Source of the DNA: Salinilacihabitans rarus
GTDB lineage: Archaea; Halobacteriota; Halobacteria; Halobacteriales; Natrialbaceae
Assembly: GCF_024296665.1 (NCBI RefSeq)
Contig: NZ_CP100762.1
Span: 2,418,001-2,482,000 of the forward strand
DNA length: 64,000 bases
Reading direction: 5' to 3'
The notes under the pieces were generated by a model that saw only the letters and a program-made list of their open reading frames with translations, ran no database searches and was not told the origin of the DNA. The translations under genes and the position numbers were made by a program. This document shows positions 36,779-46,414 of the stretch, in pieces. The stretch's first letter is position 1. Each line of letters begins with the position of its first letter.

Positions 36779-37693
36779 CTACGCGATCTTCTCGTACTGT
36801 TCGGTGAGCTTCTCGGCGGCCTCGCCGAGCTGGTTGCGCTCGAACTCGGTGAGGTCCCACTCGACGATCTCCTCGACGCCGTCGGCCCCGAGCTTCGCGG
36901 GGACGCCGAAGGCGGTGTCCTCGTGGCCGTACTCGCCTTCGAGTTTGACGCTGGCGGGCAACACCTCGCCGGTGTCCCGGAGGACGGCCTCGACCATGTG
37001 GCCGACGCCGGTGGCGGGGCCCCACTCGGTCGCGCCTTTCTTCTCGATGACGTTCATCGCCGAGGTCTGGAGTTCGCCGAGGAGCTCCTCTTTCTCGTCG
37101 TCGTCGAACTCGAGGTCGCGGCCGTTGACCCGCACCTTCGAGAAGACCGGCACCTGCGCGTCGCCGTGCTCGCCGAGGATCGTCGCCTCGACGTTTTGCA
37201 CCGGCGCGTCGTAGCGCTGGGAGATGACGTAGCGAAACCGGGCGGAGTCGAGCCGGCCGCCGAAGCCGATCACCTTCTCGCGGGCGCGCTCGCCCGTCTC
37301 GTAGAGGTGGCGGTTGAGCAGGTCGACGGGGTTCGAGGTGGTGATGGTGACGAAGTCGTCGTTGTACTCGGCGATCGAGGAGCCGATGTCCTCCATGATC
37401 GGCGCGTTGTCGCCCGCGAGGTCGATCCGCGTCTGGCCCGGCGAGCGCGGGATGCCCGCGGTGATCACGACGACGTCCGACCCCTCGGTGTCCTCGTAGC
37501 CGCCCTGACGGACCGTCGTGTTCGAGTCGTAGGCCGCGCCGTGGTTGACGTCCGCGGCCTGCCCGACCGTGTCGTCTTCCTTGTCCGGGATGTCCACGAA
37601 GACGAGTTCGTCCGCGATCCCGCGCAGTGCGATGTTGTACCCCGCTGCGGCGCCGACCGTCCCGGCCGCGCCGACCACGCTAACTTTCGACAT
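36779..37693 (-). CDS. mdh: Malate dehydrogenase
   Basis: A 304-residue LDH-like malate dehydrogenase, the same length as the well-studied Haloarcula enzyme. [13 protein letters not shown] near residue 8 is the NAD-binding loop. The substrate-specificity segment [13 protein letters not shown] near residue 81-93 has the arginine typical of malate. [10 protein letters not shown] is near 120 and the catalytic histidine is in [10 protein letters not shown] near 174. It oxidises malate to oxaloacetate in the citric acid cycle. Confidence 0.95.
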   Translation of the reverse strand: MSKVSVVGAAGTVGAAAGYNIALRGIADELVFVDIPDKEDDTVGQAADVNHGAAYDSNTTVRQGGYEDTEGSDVVVITAGIPRSPGQTRIDLAGDNAPIMEDIGSSIAEYNDDFVTITTSNPVDLLNRHLYETGERAREKVIGFGGRLDSARFRYVISQRYDAPVQNVEATILGEHGDAQVPVFSKVRVNGRDLEFDDDEKEELLGELQTSAMNVIEKKGATEWGPATGVGHMVEAVLRDTGEVLPASVKLEGEYGHEDTAFGVPAKLGADGVEEIVEWDLTEFERNQLGEAAEKLTEQYEKIA

Positions 37694-37720
37694 ACCACGT
37701 GAGGATCGGCCCGCCGGCGC

Positions 37721-37727
37721 GTTAAAT
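37721..37727 (-). promoter_or_regulatory. TATA-like box for mdh
   Basis: GTTAAAT on the plus strand (ATTTAAC on the minus strand), 28-34 nt before the ATG at 37693. Confidence 0.5.
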
Positions 37728-37856
37728 CCGTCGAAACCTGCGTTCCCGCACGTTTTGACGACACTCGGGTCGACGATCGTCGAAACGCTCGAACGCGTTC
37801 GACCCGCCCGCGGGGCGACCGAACCCGTCATGGCGCTCGCGCACGCTCGATCGAGT

Positions 37857-38303
37857 ATGCGCGTCAGCGTCATCGGCGGCGGATCGATCCCGGACGAGGC
37901 GGCGGAGCGAGCCGCGGCCGTCGGCCGCGAACTGGGCCGGCGCGGCCACGTCGTCGTCTGCGGCGGCCGCGGCGGGACGATGGAGGCGGTCTGTCGGGGC
38001 GCGACGGCGGAGGGCGGCGAGACGATCGGCATCCTCCCGACTGCTCGCCCGTCGGACGCAAACGAGTACGTCGACGTTCCGATCGCGACCGGCCTCGGCC
38101 ACGCCCGGAACGCGCTCGTGCCGCTGAACGGCGACGCCGTGATCGCCCTCTCGGGCGGTCCCGGCACCCTCACCGAGATCGGGTTCGCGCTGATCTACGA
38201 CCTGCCCGTCGTCGGCCTCGAAACCCACGAGATCGCGGGCGTCGAGGCCGTCGAGACCCCCGAAGCGGCCGTCGATGCGGTCGAGGCGGCCGTCGAACGG
38301 TAG
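37857..38303 (+). CDS. TIGR00725 family (LOG-like, Rossmann-fold) protein
   Basis: A 148-residue protein. [13 protein letters not shown] near the start, [17 protein letters not shown] near residue 38 and [15 protein letters not shown] near residue 102 are the markers of TIGR00725. This family is a relative of the LOG (cytokinin phosphoribohydrolase) and molybdenum-cofactor carrier proteins. Function is unknown. The ATG at 37857 (MRVSVIGGG) is chosen over one nine codons upstream. Confidence 0.85.
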   Translation: MRVSVIGGGSIPDEAAERAAAVGRELGRRGHVVVCGGRGGTMEAVCRGATAEGGETIGILPTARPSDANEYVDVPIATGLGHARNALVPLNGDAVIALSGGPGTLTEIGFALIYDLPVVGLETHEIAGVEAVETPEAAVDAVEAAVER

Positions 38304-38353
38304 ACCCGCGTTCGATCGTCACCGCTTTCTCCGTGCCGTCCCCGTCGCCCCGC

Positions 38354-38785
38354 ATGGGCGACGAACCGACCCCGTCCGACGCGTACGCGATCCGGGAGGA
38401 ACTCCCCGACGCCGAGACGTTCGCCGCGTTGCGCGAGGCGGCCGGCATGACGCCTCGCTCCCCCGAGGGGATCGAACGCGGCCTCCCCAACTCGCTGTTC
38501 GGCGTCGTCGCGGTCCACGAACCGACCGACGAGGTGGTCGGGATGGGCCGGATCGTCGGCGACGGCGGCACCGTCTACCACGTCTGTGACATGGCCGTCC
38601 ACCCGGACCACCAGGGCCGCGGCCTCGGGACGCGGATCATGATCGCCATCGACGACTACCTCGCGGCGACGGCCCCGGAAGGCGCCTACGTGAACCTCGT
38701 GGCCGACGTCGACGGCTTCTACGAGCGCTTCGGCTTCGAGGAGACCCGGCCGGCCTCGAAGGGGATGTACCGCCGGATCGAGTGA
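38354..38785 (+). CDS. GNAT acetyltransferase
   Basis: A 143-residue acetyltransferase. The acetyl-CoA loop is VHPDHQGRGLGTRIM near residue 80, with CDMAVHP just before it and a C-terminal YERFGFEETRP. The ATG at 38354 (MGDEPTPSDAYAIREEL) is preferred. The substrate is not evident; the short type resembles stand-alone YjgM/PA4794-like enzymes. Confidence 0.88.
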   Translation: MGDEPTPSDAYAIREELPDAETFAALREAAGMTPRSPEGIERGLPNSLFGVVAVHEPTDEVVGMGRIVGDGGTVYHVCDMAVHPDHQGRGLGTRIMIAIDDYLAATAPEGAYVNLVADVDGFYERFGFEETRPASKGMYRRIE

Positions 38786-38834
38786 ACCGCGTCGGGTCGC
38801 AGGTTTTTCGACGTCCGGGAACCTGTAAACGCAT

Positions 38835-39515
38835 ATGAGCGACTTCGACAAGGAAGCCGAGCGCGAGAAACTCCGGGAGAAGTACGAGCGCGACGAGGCC
38901 GACCGGGAGGCCACCCGGCGGATGAGCGACCTCCTGCTCAAGGGCGCGACGATGACCAACACCCACTGTGGCACCTGCGGCGACCCGCTCTTCCGACAGG
39001 ACGGCGTCACCTTCTGTCCGACCTGTCACGGGGGCCCCGCGGGCGTCGAGGGTCCGGATCTCGAACGGGAACCCGAGGCGGCCGGCGCCGAAGCGGACCG
39101 ACCCGACGCCGAAGGCGAGACCGAGGCCGCCGACGCGTCGACGAAGCCGGAACCGACCGACGCGACCGGTCCGGGCGGGGCCGACTCGCCCTCCGAAATC
39201 GAGGTCGCGACCGCCGCTTCCGACCCGGCAGACGCGTCCCCGGGCGCCGCCGACGCCGCCGAGTCCGGCGACCGCACCGCCCGCGCCAGCGAGTCGAGCG
39301 CGGACCGTCGCGGGACGGACCGCCGCGGTCGCGACCGCCCCGCGGCGTCGAGTCCGGCGGTCTCCGGCGACCTCGAAGCCGGCCGCGACGCGCTCGTGGC
39401 CGCGCTCGAACGCTTCGCCCGCGAGGCGGCCGAGACCGACGACCCCCGGTACGCGCTGGAGTGTCTGGAGGCTGCCCGCGAGGCGAGCGAGGCGCTGGCG
39501 GCGCTGCGGGGCTGA
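38835..39515 (+). CDS. SSSCA1 (autoantigen p27)-like zinc protein
   Basis: A 226-residue protein. The first 70 residues match the Sjogren's syndrome/scleroderma autoantigen 1 family: helical start (EKLREKYERDEADRE), MSDLLLKGATMTNTHC, then CGTCGDPLF and CPTC, one zinc ribbon. The middle (about 75-165) is low-complexity Ala/Asp/Glu/Pro. The last 60 residues are again helical (ALVAALERFAREAAET). A coiled-coil or tether role is possible; the molecular role in archaea is unknown. Confidence 0.88.
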   Translation: MSDFDKEAEREKLREKYERDEADREATRRMSDLLLKGATMTNTHCGTCGDPLFRQDGVTFCPTCHGGPAGVEGPDLEREPEAAGAEADRPDAEGETEAADASTKPEPTDATGPGGADSPSEIEVATAASDPADASPGAADAAESGDRTARASESSADRRGTDRRGRDRPAASSPAVSGDLEAGRDALVAALERFAREAAETDDPRYALECLEAAREASEALAALRG

Positions 39516-39677
39516 CGCGGGTCGATCCCGGATCGGGACGGTCAGGCTATCACGCCCACCGGGGAGACGACTCCCTCACGATCCGCTCCCACGGGAATCA
39601 CGGACGAGACTCGAAGCGTTTCCGGGCCCGAGACACCGTGAACGGCCCCGCCGAGAAGGCGGGAGCCGTCGCGACAC

Positions 39678-40106
39678 TCAGTCGAACGACGTGCGCACGA
39701 GGTTCAACTGCGGACTGAACATCGAGGCGCTATCGCTCAGCGTCTCCGAATCGCCGTCGTCGAGTTTGTTCTCGCGTGTGAAGAGGAACGCCGTCACCCC
39801 TTCCGCGTCGCCGCCGCCGTTGTCGTACCGGATGACGTGGCCGGCGTAATCGTCCGGGCTGTCGATCTCCGGAACCGTCTCCTCGTCGACCGTCTGCAGG
39901 ACGCGCACGGTTATCGGTTTCGGCAGTTGCGCCATCACGTCGAGGCTCTCGCCGGGGTAAAAGTTAGGCGAGAACACCAACACTCGCTCCCCCTGTGCGG
40001 CCGCTGCCCCCGCCCCGGCGCCCGTGCCGAGTGCGAGCGCGCCCGACGCGAGCGCGCCCTTCTTCAGGACGGATCGGCGTGATTCGCCAAGCTGGTCGTA
40101 TTTCAT
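39678..40106 (-). CDS. Unrecognised Tat-exported protein
   Basis: A 142-residue secreted protein. The signal is SRRSVLKKGALASGALALG with the twin arginines at residues 10-11 and a probable cleavage near AAAAQG (residue 39). There is no lipobox cysteine, so it should be released or cell-wall bound. The remaining 100 residues contain FSPNFYPGESLDVMAQL and a TVRVLQTVDEETVPEID segment. I recognise no domain. An 8-bp inverted repeat sits directly upstream of the ATG. Confidence 0.7.
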   Translation of the reverse strand: MKYDQLGESRRSVLKKGALASGALALGTGAGAGAAAAQGERVLVFSPNFYPGESLDVMAQLPKPITVRVLQTVDEETVPEIDSPDDYAGHVIRYDNGGGDAEGVTAFLFTRENKLDDGDSETLSDSASMFSPQLNLVRTSFD

Positions 40107-40574
40107 GCTTTCGTGCCCACCCCCTTGGGCACGAATTTGTTGCGTGCTAGCATACTTAACGACCGCAGATCGTTCCCGATTTGGTCGTCTATTGTCCGAC
40201 CGGATGTCAGTAGTTACGTTCCGGCGGCACCGTCACGGTAAGTAGCCTGTTCAGTCGGCGGATAGTTACGTCACGTTGTTACAGCTGTCGAGTACGACTC
40301 CACGCCTGATACCACGCCGAAGCAGTCGTCGGCGCTGAAACGGACGACCGGCCCGCGTCGGCGTCGGCCCCGTCCGGTTCCGAGCGCGGTCACCGACGGA
40401 CGCCGGTCGTCGATGGGGTAAACGGCTATTTCCGCGCTCCGATTCTCCGGACCGAGAACGTCTTCCGGGGCGACACGACCCGGTCCCTCCGAAGGCCCGA
40501 ACGGGATGGGGACGTCCCGCCGGCCCGCGGCCCCGTCCCGGGGGGACCACCGTGAGGGGTTCGTCCGCGGGGTC
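40107..40574. other. 468-bp intergenic region, no convincing gene
   Basis: Between the Tat-protein start and the end of hef. Apart from the inverted repeat near 40111-40134, I see an AT-richer stretch (about 40135-40290) with two copies of TAGTTACGT (near 40210 and 40265), and a minus-strand open frame that I do not accept as a gene. Confidence 0.6.
40111..40134. promoter_or_regulatory. 8-bp inverted repeat next to the start of the Tat-protein gene
   Basis: TCGTGCCC, eight bases, then GGGCACGA: a perfect inverted repeat ending five bases before the ATG at 40106. It could be an operator or a hairpin in a short 5' leader. A TATA-like CATACTTAAC lies near 40151-40160, so transcription would start within or near the repeat. 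Confidence 0.6.
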
Positions 40575-42995
40575 TCACTTCGTCCCCGTGTATTCACTCC
40601 CGACGACCTCGCGGATCCGCTCGGCGGTCACCGTCCCGACGCCGTCGGCGTCCTGTAGTTCCCCCTCGCTCGCGGTCATCACCGCCTCGACGCTGCCGAA
40701 CTCGTCGAGCAGCGAGCGGGCGGTGACGGGACCGATCTCGGCGATCGAGGAGACGACGTACTCCTGTTGTTCGCCCAGCGTCTTCGCGCCCTTCTCGCCG
40801 TGGACCGACACCTCGCGGTCGGCGGTCTCCTGCTCCCGGCGGGCGATCACCGCGAGCAGTTCCGTCGTGTCCTCCTCGCTTTCCGTTCTGAGCACGCTCG
40901 CGCCGAAGTCGACCGCGAGGCTCGACAGGGCGCCGCGGACGGCGTTCGGGTGGACGTCGCGTTGCTCGTACAGCCCTTCGCCTTCGACGATCACGACGGG
41001 CCGGGAGTAGCCCCGCGCCATCGCGCCCACCTGCTCGAACACCGACCGCTCGCCGCCGACGAGCGAGTCGACGAAGTCCGCGACGGACTTGCGCTCGACG
41101 ACGACGCGGTCCGAGCAGACGTAGTCGCCCACGTCGAGCGTCTCGAGTCGGATCTCGATCCCGTCGCGCCGCGAGAGGTCGCGGGCGATGTTGGCGTCCA
41201 TCTCCCGCTGGTCGGCGACGATTTCGACCGCGTCGCCCTCCGCGTGCGGGTCGTGGGTCTCGACGTCCTCGGCTTCCGCCCCGTCGGCGTCGCCCGCGAA
41301 GTCGTCGAGTCCGGGCCGGCTTCGAACCCCCCCGCTTCCACTGGACGTCCCGTTGCCTTCCTTCGATTCGCCGCCCCCGGCGTTCACTTTCGCTCCGCTC
41401 TCGAACGCGTCGAGCGACCGCTGGGCGTCGTCGAGTTCCTCCTCCAGGTCGTCGGCCATCCCCTTCAGGTCGCGCAGTTCCGACTCCATCTCCTTCTCGC
41501 GCCGGCGGGAGATCCAGAAGTAGGCCTCGTCGCGGGTGTCCTCGGCCATCAGGACGACGACCCGGCCCTCCGACTGCCGGCCCGTCCGGCCCTTGCGCTG
41601 GATCGACCGGATCGCCGTCGGCACGGGTTCGTAGAAGAGCACGAGGTCGACCTCCGGCACGTCCAGTCCCTCCTCGGCGACGGAGGTGGAGACGAGCACC
41701 TCGAACTCGCCGGCGCGGAACCGGTCGAGGACCGCCTGTTGCTGGGTCTGGGTCATTCCGTCCGACCCTTCGCGGTCGCCCTGCCCGACGAACCGCTCGG
41801 CGTCGAAGCTCTCGGAGAGGAAGTCCGTAAGCGCCTCCGCCGTGTCGCGGGACTCGGTGAAGACGATGACGCGCTCGCCGCCCTCCAGACCGAGGGTCTC
41901 GGCGAGTAGCATGCGGGTCTTGCGGTACTTCGGGTGGAGTTCGTCGAAGCTCTCCGCCTTGCGCATCGCCTCGCGGACCCGGGGATCGCTCACGAGCCGT
42001 TGGCTCGCCTTCGACGCCCCCGAGGTGCGCGCCTGGTTGCGCTGGCGCTCGAAGTACCGCCGGACGGCTTCGACGCTCTGGGTCTCGACGAGCGTGACCG
42101 CCTGCCGGAGCTTCATCACCTCCGCGTGGACGGACATCCCCTTGTACCCCTCCGACTGGTCGTTGTTGATGAGCGTCTGCAACTCCGCGCGCATCCGGTT
42201 GAGGTCCGTCTGTGACTGGTCGGGCTGGGTCGACTTCGCCACCCCCAGCTCCTTCAGCTTCTCCAGTCGGTCCCGGATCACCTCGTTTAGCGCGTCGCGG
42301 ATCTCGAGGACCTCCTCGGGAAGTTCGATGCGCTCCCACTCGACGTCGGTGTCGTGGGTGAACTCCGCGACGTCGGCGTCCTCCTCGGTCATCACCTCCA
42401 CCTCGCGGATGCCGAGGTTCTCGCAGACTTCGAGGATCGCCTCCTCGTCGCCGCCCGGCGAGGCCGACATGCCCGTCACGAGCGGGTCGCGGGCGTCCTC
42501 GTGGTAGCGCTCGGCGATGTAGTTGTACGCGTAGTCGCCGGTCGCGCGGTGGCACTCGTCGAAGGTGAGGTGGGTGACGTCCGAAAGCGAGATCCGACCC
42601 CCGACGAGGTCGTTCTCGATCACCTGCGGGGTCGCCATCACGATCCGGGCGTCCTCCCAGAGGGCGGCGCGGTCGTCGGGGCTGACGTCGCCCGTGAAGA
42701 CGACGATCTCCTCGTCCGGAATCCGCAGCGCCTCCCGGTAGAAGTCGGCGTGTTGCGACACGAGGGGTTTCGTCGGCGCGAGCATCAGCGACTTGCCGCC
42801 GACCTCGTCGAGGCGGCGGGCCGTCACGAGCAGGCTCACCGTCGTCTTGCCGAGGCCGGTCGGCAGGCAGACGAGCGTGTGGTCGTTCGCCGCGGTACCG
42901 GCGAGTTTCAGCTGGTAGAGCCGCCGTTCGAGGAGGTCGGGTTCCAGCAGCGGGTGTTCGATCGTCGGCTGGCTCCCCTCGTCCGTCGCTGCCAT
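40575..42995 (-). CDS. hef: Hef-type helicase/nuclease (XPF family)
   Basis: An 806-residue protein with a superfamily 2 helicase at the N-terminus: CLPTGLGKTT near residue 44 and DECHRAT near 147. Motif VI is QRKGRTGRQ near residue 467. After a Glu/Asp/Gly-rich linker (about 535-600), the XPF nuclease domain has ADQREMDANIARDL near 610 and the catalytic ERKSVADFV near 648-656. Tandem HhH motifs end the protein. Hef cleaves stalled forks and replication intermediates. Both helicase and nuclease active-site residues are retained. Confidence 0.95.
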   Translation of the reverse strand: MAATDEGSQPTIEHPLLEPDLLERRLYQLKLAGTAANDHTLVCLPTGLGKTTVSLLVTARRLDEVGGKSLMLAPTKPLVSQHADFYREALRIPDEEIVVFTGDVSPDDRAALWEDARIVMATPQVIENDLVGGRISLSDVTHLTFDECHRATGDYAYNYIAERYHEDARDPLVTGMSASPGGDEEAILEVCENLGIREVEVMTEEDADVAEFTHDTDVEWERIELPEEVLEIRDALNEVIRDRLEKLKELGVAKSTQPDQSQTDLNRMRAELQTLINNDQSEGYKGMSVHAEVMKLRQAVTLVETQSVEAVRRYFERQRNQARTSGASKASQRLVSDPRVREAMRKAESFDELHPKYRKTRMLLAETLGLEGGERVIVFTESRDTAEALTDFLSESFDAERFVGQGDREGSDGMTQTQQQAVLDRFRAGEFEVLVSTSVAEEGLDVPEVDLVLFYEPVPTAIRSIQRKGRTGRQSEGRVVVLMAEDTRDEAYFWISRRREKEMESELRDLKGMADDLEEELDDAQRSLDAFESGAKVNAGGGESKEGNGTSSGSGGVRSRPGLDDFAGDADGAEAEDVETHDPHAEGDAVEIVADQREMDANIARDLSRRDGIEIRLETLDVGDYVCSDRVVVERKSVADFVDSLVGGERSVFEQVGAMARGYSRPVVIVEGEGLYEQRDVHPNAVRGALSSLAVDFGASVLRTESEEDTTELLAVIARREQETADREVSVHGEKGAKTLGEQQEYVVSSIAEIGPVTARSLLDEFGSVEAVMTASEGELQDADGVGTVTAERIREVVGSEYTGTK

Positions 42996-43067
42996 TGGCG
43001 GTCGTTCACTCCCGTCGCGAATAAGGGTTCCCGTACCGCGGTGAAAGTGGTCCCGCGTCGGGCCCGT

Positions 43068-43658
43068 TCAGACCGGCGCGAACTCGACCGCGAGCCACGC
43101 CAGCGCGCTCGCGTAGATCGGGATCGTCAGGTTGTCGTCGACGACGAACCCCCGGATCGTGACTTTCACGCCGTCGGCGATCGTCGCGCCGAGGGCGGCC
43201 GCGAGGACGGCGAGCGGGGACTCGGAGAGAAACGGCGCCGCGAGGGCGGCGCTGACGACGAACATCGTGACGAGCACCGTCGGACCCTTGACGGTCTTGA
43301 GGCTGTCGTCCGATACCGCGCCGCTGATCGGGTCGCCGATCGCCAGCATCAGCATCGACGGGAGGGCGATCGACGCCGGGAACGCGAGGACGACGGCCGT
43401 CATGCTGACCATGTAGTAGCCGTAGCCGGCGAACTGATCTTGCTCGTACTCGCGGGTCAACTTCTCGTAGATCCACCAGTCGAGTCCGACGCGAAGCCGC
43501 AGGAACTCGAGGCCGATCGCCCCGAGCGCGAGCGCGAGCATCAGGACGCGAAACCGGGCCCAGGTGAGCGGCCACCCGAGGGCGTCGGCGAGCAGCCAGA
43601 GCGCGACCAGTCCGGAACCGCTCGCGTGGACCAGCCGTCGCTTCAGTTCGTCGGCCAT
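43068..43658 (-). CDS. Dolichol kinase/phosphatidate cytidylyltransferase-like membrane protein
   Basis: A 196-residue membrane protein with about six hydrophobic segments. It begins MADELKRRLVHASGSG, as in the DGK1/SEC59/VTE5 group of CTP-dependent lipid kinases. IGDPISGAVSDDSLKTVKG near residue 106-124 resembles the conserved G-D-P-x-x-x-hydrophobic motif plus lysine of that family. It may phosphorylate a polyprenol or geranylgeraniol. The ATG at 43658 is preceded by an in-frame GTG. It is 45 bp downstream of glyS on the same strand. Confidence 0.8.
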   Translation of the reverse strand: MADELKRRLVHASGSGLVALWLLADALGWPLTWARFRVLMLALALGAIGLEFLRLRVGLDWWIYEKLTREYEQDQFAGYGYYMVSMTAVVLAFPASIALPSMLMLAIGDPISGAVSDDSLKTVKGPTVLVTMFVVSAALAAPFLSESPLAVLAAALGATIADGVKVTIRGFVVDDNLTIPIYASALAWLAVEFAPV

Positions 43659-43702
43659 CACCTCTCCCCTCGAAAGACGTGACCTTCAGTACGTCGATCG
43701 GG

Positions 43703-45457
43703 TCACGCCCCGTCGACGTCCTCGAAGGTCAGGTCGCCCGATCGAAGCGCCGCCAGCGTCTCCGGCAGGTCGTCGATCGGCAGGCGCTTCTGGACCGTCG
43801 AGTCGCGCTCGCGGACGGTGACGGCGCGGTCGTCGAGGCTCTCGTAGTCGACCGTGACGCAGAACGGGGTGCCGACCTCGTCCTGTCGGCGGTAGCGCCG
43901 GCCGATGTTGCCCGAGTCGTCGTAGGTGACCGACAGCCCGGCCGCGCGCAGGTCGGCGGCGATGGCGCGGGCCTCGGCTTCGAGGTCGTCGTCGCTTTGC
44001 AGCGGGAAGACACCGACGAAGGTGGGCGCGACCTCCGGTTCGAGCGCGAGGTGGGTCCGCTCCTCGCCGTCGACCTCGTCCTCGCGGTAGGCGTGGTGGA
44101 GGACCGTGTACAGCAGTCGGTCGACGCCGAAGGAGGGCTCGATCACGTGCGGGACGACGTGCTCGCCGGCGATCGTCTCCTCGTCGACCGAGAAGCCGAC
44201 CTTCTCGGTCGGGACCTCGTGGGTCTCGCCGTCGAGGTCGACCGCGACCGTCTCGCCCTCGAAGGCGGTCCGGTCGCGCCCGGCCAGTTTCTCGAGTTCC
44301 TCGACGATCGCGCCCGCGTCGGCGCCGAACTCCGGCCCCAGATAGCTCATGTCGGGGTCGACGGTCGCGCGCTCGACGGTCTTGGGTTCGTCGTACTGTC
44401 TGAAGATCGTGAACCGCTCGTCGGAGTACTCGTCGTGTTTCGAGAGGTCGTAGTCGCCGCGGTGGGCGAAGCCGGCGATCTCGATCCAGTTGCCGTCGAC
44501 CTCGCTCTCTGCGTCCCAGCAGTCGCTCGCGTAGTGGGAGCGCTCGCCGGCGAGGTGCTGGCGGAACCGGAACCGATCCATGTCGACGCCGACGGCCGCG
44601 TACCACTCGCGGGCGACGCCGAGGAAGTACGCGATCCACGGGTCGGCGATCACGCCGTCTGCGACGGCGTCGCCGATCGTCGTCTCGACCTCGCTCCCGT
44701 CGTCTGCGACCTGCTCGGTCGCCGGGTAGAGCGTCACCGGGACGTCCTCGACGGACGAGAGGTCGGGACCCTCGCCCTCGGGGTCGACGAACTGTTCGAG
44801 TTCGGCCTGCGTGAACTCCCGCGTGCGGACGATCGACCGCCGGGGGCTGATCTCGTTGCGGTAGGCCCGGCCGATCTGCGTGACGCCGAACGGCAACTGG
44901 TTGCGGGCGTACTCCTTCAGGCGGGGGAACTCGACGAAGATGCCCTGGGCCGTCTCGGGCCGGAGGTAGCCGGGGTCGGCGTCGCCGGGGCCGATGTTCG
45001 TCGCGAACATGAGGTTGAACGACTCGACGGCCTGCTCGGCGAGGCCGGCGCCGCAGGTCGGACAGCCGATCTCGTACTCGGCGATGACCTCCTCGACCTC
45101 CGGGATCGGGAGGCTCTCGGCGTCCTCGATGTCGGTCGCGTCCTCGACGACGTGGTCCGCGCGGTGGCTCTCGCCACACTCCGGACACTCGACGAGCATG
45201 TCGTCGAACGTCTCGAGGTGGCCCGACGCCTCGAAGACGGGTTCGGGCATGACCGTCGGCGCGTCGATCTCCATGTTGCCCTCCGCGACGGCGAAGCGCT
45301 CGCGCCAGGCGTCCTCGAGGTTGCCCTTCAGCGACGCCCCCTGCGGGCCGAACGTGTAGAAGCCGCCGACGCCGCCGTAGGCGTTCGACGCCGGGAAGAA
45401 GTAGCCCCGTCGCTTGGCGAGTTCGACCAGTTTCTCGCTCGTTCGCTCCTCACTCAT
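43703..45457 (-). CDS. glyS: Glycyl-tRNA synthetase, class II archaeal type
   Basis: A 584-residue homodimeric-type enzyme. GVGGFYTFGPQGASLKGNLE near residue 26 begins the class II core. The zinc-like CPECGESHRADH near 75 and CPTCG near 133 are typical of archaeal GlyRS. ETAQGIFVEFPRLK near 172 and QIGRAYRNEISPRRSIVRTREF near 201 are motif 2. EPSFGVDRLLY near 448 is motif 3, followed by the anticodon-binding domain. Its start overlaps the CBS-protein stop by eight bases. Confidence 0.95.
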   Translation of the reverse strand: MSEERTSEKLVELAKRRGYFFPASNAYGGVGGFYTFGPQGASLKGNLEDAWRERFAVAEGNMEIDAPTVMPEPVFEASGHLETFDDMLVECPECGESHRADHVVEDATDIEDAESLPIPEVEEVIAEYEIGCPTCGAGLAEQAVESFNLMFATNIGPGDADPGYLRPETAQGIFVEFPRLKEYARNQLPFGVTQIGRAYRNEISPRRSIVRTREFTQAELEQFVDPEGEGPDLSSVEDVPVTLYPATEQVADDGSEVETTIGDAVADGVIADPWIAYFLGVAREWYAAVGVDMDRFRFRQHLAGERSHYASDCWDAESEVDGNWIEIAGFAHRGDYDLSKHDEYSDERFTIFRQYDEPKTVERATVDPDMSYLGPEFGADAGAIVEELEKLAGRDRTAFEGETVAVDLDGETHEVPTEKVGFSVDEETIAGEHVVPHVIEPSFGVDRLLYTVLHHAYREDEVDGEERTHLALEPEVAPTFVGVFPLQSDDDLEAEARAIAADLRAAGLSVTYDDSGNIGRRYRRQDEVGTPFCVTVDYESLDDRAVTVRERDSTVQKRLPIDDLPETLAALRSGDLTFEDVDGA

Positions 45458-46301
45458 AGAGCGCCTCCAGCAGGTCGACGTCGCAGACGATGCCCACCAG
45501 TCGCTCGCCGGTGACCATCGGGATCTGCTCGATGTCGTTGCTGATCATCTGCTGGGCGGCGTCCTGAATCGACTTCCGGGTCGAGACCGTCACCACGTCG
45601 TCGCTCATGAACTCCCGGACGGGTCCGGTGGGGATCTCGATGTCGCGGGTCGGCAGGTACCGGCTCCCGACGGCCTTGATGCCCTCCCAGGACCAGTCTG
45701 CGTCCTGATCGGGGAAGTTGTTCCCCGTCTCCTCCTCGCCCTCGACGATGCGCGCGACGTCGATGATGTCGACCTCGGTGAGGATGCCGCTCATCCGGCC
45801 GTCGTCGTCGAGGGCGATCGTGTAGGGGACGTTCGCGTAGTGGAGTTCGCGCTCGGCGACCGGCAGCGGCGCCCCCTCGTAGGTCGCGTTCACGTCGGTG
45901 CAGGCGTAGGTCTCGACGACGCCGTCGGTCTCCTGGTCGCCGGCGGCGATCGCGTGGATCACGTCGGTCACCGTGACGATCCCCTCGAACTCCCCGTCGA
46001 CGACGGGGACCCGGCGGGCACCCTCCTCGACCATCACGCGGGCGACCTCTTCGAGGCTCGCCTCCGCCGTGGTCGTCGGGACGTCCTCGATCAGCATGAC
46101 GAGCTGGTCCTCGTCGGGCTGTTCGATCAGCGACTCCCGGGAGACTAGCCCCCGGTACTCGGGGCCGTCGTCGGTCTCCGTGACGACCGGCACCGAGGAA
46201 AACGACCGCTCCTGGAGGTACTCGAGAACGTCGTTTCGCGTCCCCGGCAACTCAACGGTCACCACGTCCGCGCGAGACGTCATGGCGTCGGCTACGTTCA
46301 T
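45450..46301 (-). CDS. Four-CBS-domain protein
   Basis: A 283-residue protein that is wholly CBS domains: MTSRADVVTVELPG and VVTETDDGPEYRGLVSRESL, VVDGEFEGIVTVTDVI, MSGILTEVDIIDVARIV, and VSTRKSIQDAAQQMISNDIEQIPMV followed by LVGIVCDVDLL. Four domains make two Bateman modules, which bind adenosine nucleotides. The gene overlaps glyS by eight bases, so the two products are made together. A TATA-like box lies 26-31 nt before the ATG. A regulatory tie to translation is an inference only. Confidence 0.9.
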   Translation of the reverse strand: MNVADAMTSRADVVTVELPGTRNDVLEYLQERSFSSVPVVTETDDGPEYRGLVSRESLIEQPDEDQLVMLIEDVPTTTAEASLEEVARVMVEEGARRVPVVDGEFEGIVTVTDVIHAIAAGDQETDGVVETYACTDVNATYEGAPLPVAERELHYANVPYTIALDDDGRMSGILTEVDIIDVARIVEGEEETGNNFPDQDADWSWEGIKAVGSRYLPTRDIEIPTGPVREFMSDDVVTVSTRKSIQDAAQQMISNDIEQIPMVTGERLVGIVCDVDLLEALYE

Positions 46302-46326
46302 GTCACGTCGGTACGGCGAAAATGCG

Positions 46327-46332
46327 TATAAA
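46327..46332 (-). promoter_or_regulatory. TATA-like box for the CBS-glyS operon
   Basis: TATAAA on the plus strand (TTTATA on the minus strand), 26-31 nt before the ATG at 46301; the position fits a leaderless transcript. Confidence 0.65.
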
Positions 46333-46414
46333 CCCAGTGTTTCGCGTGCAGGCGCCTTCGAGTCCGATTCGGACTGCTCGACGGAGCCACCGGACCGGCC
46401 CTCAATTCGACGGT

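Noticed and set aside
40271-40597. A 108-codon minus-strand frame beyond the end of hef
   Set aside because: It starts inside hef, is Arg-rich with no recognisable domain, and lacks a promoter or start context; treated as non-coding.
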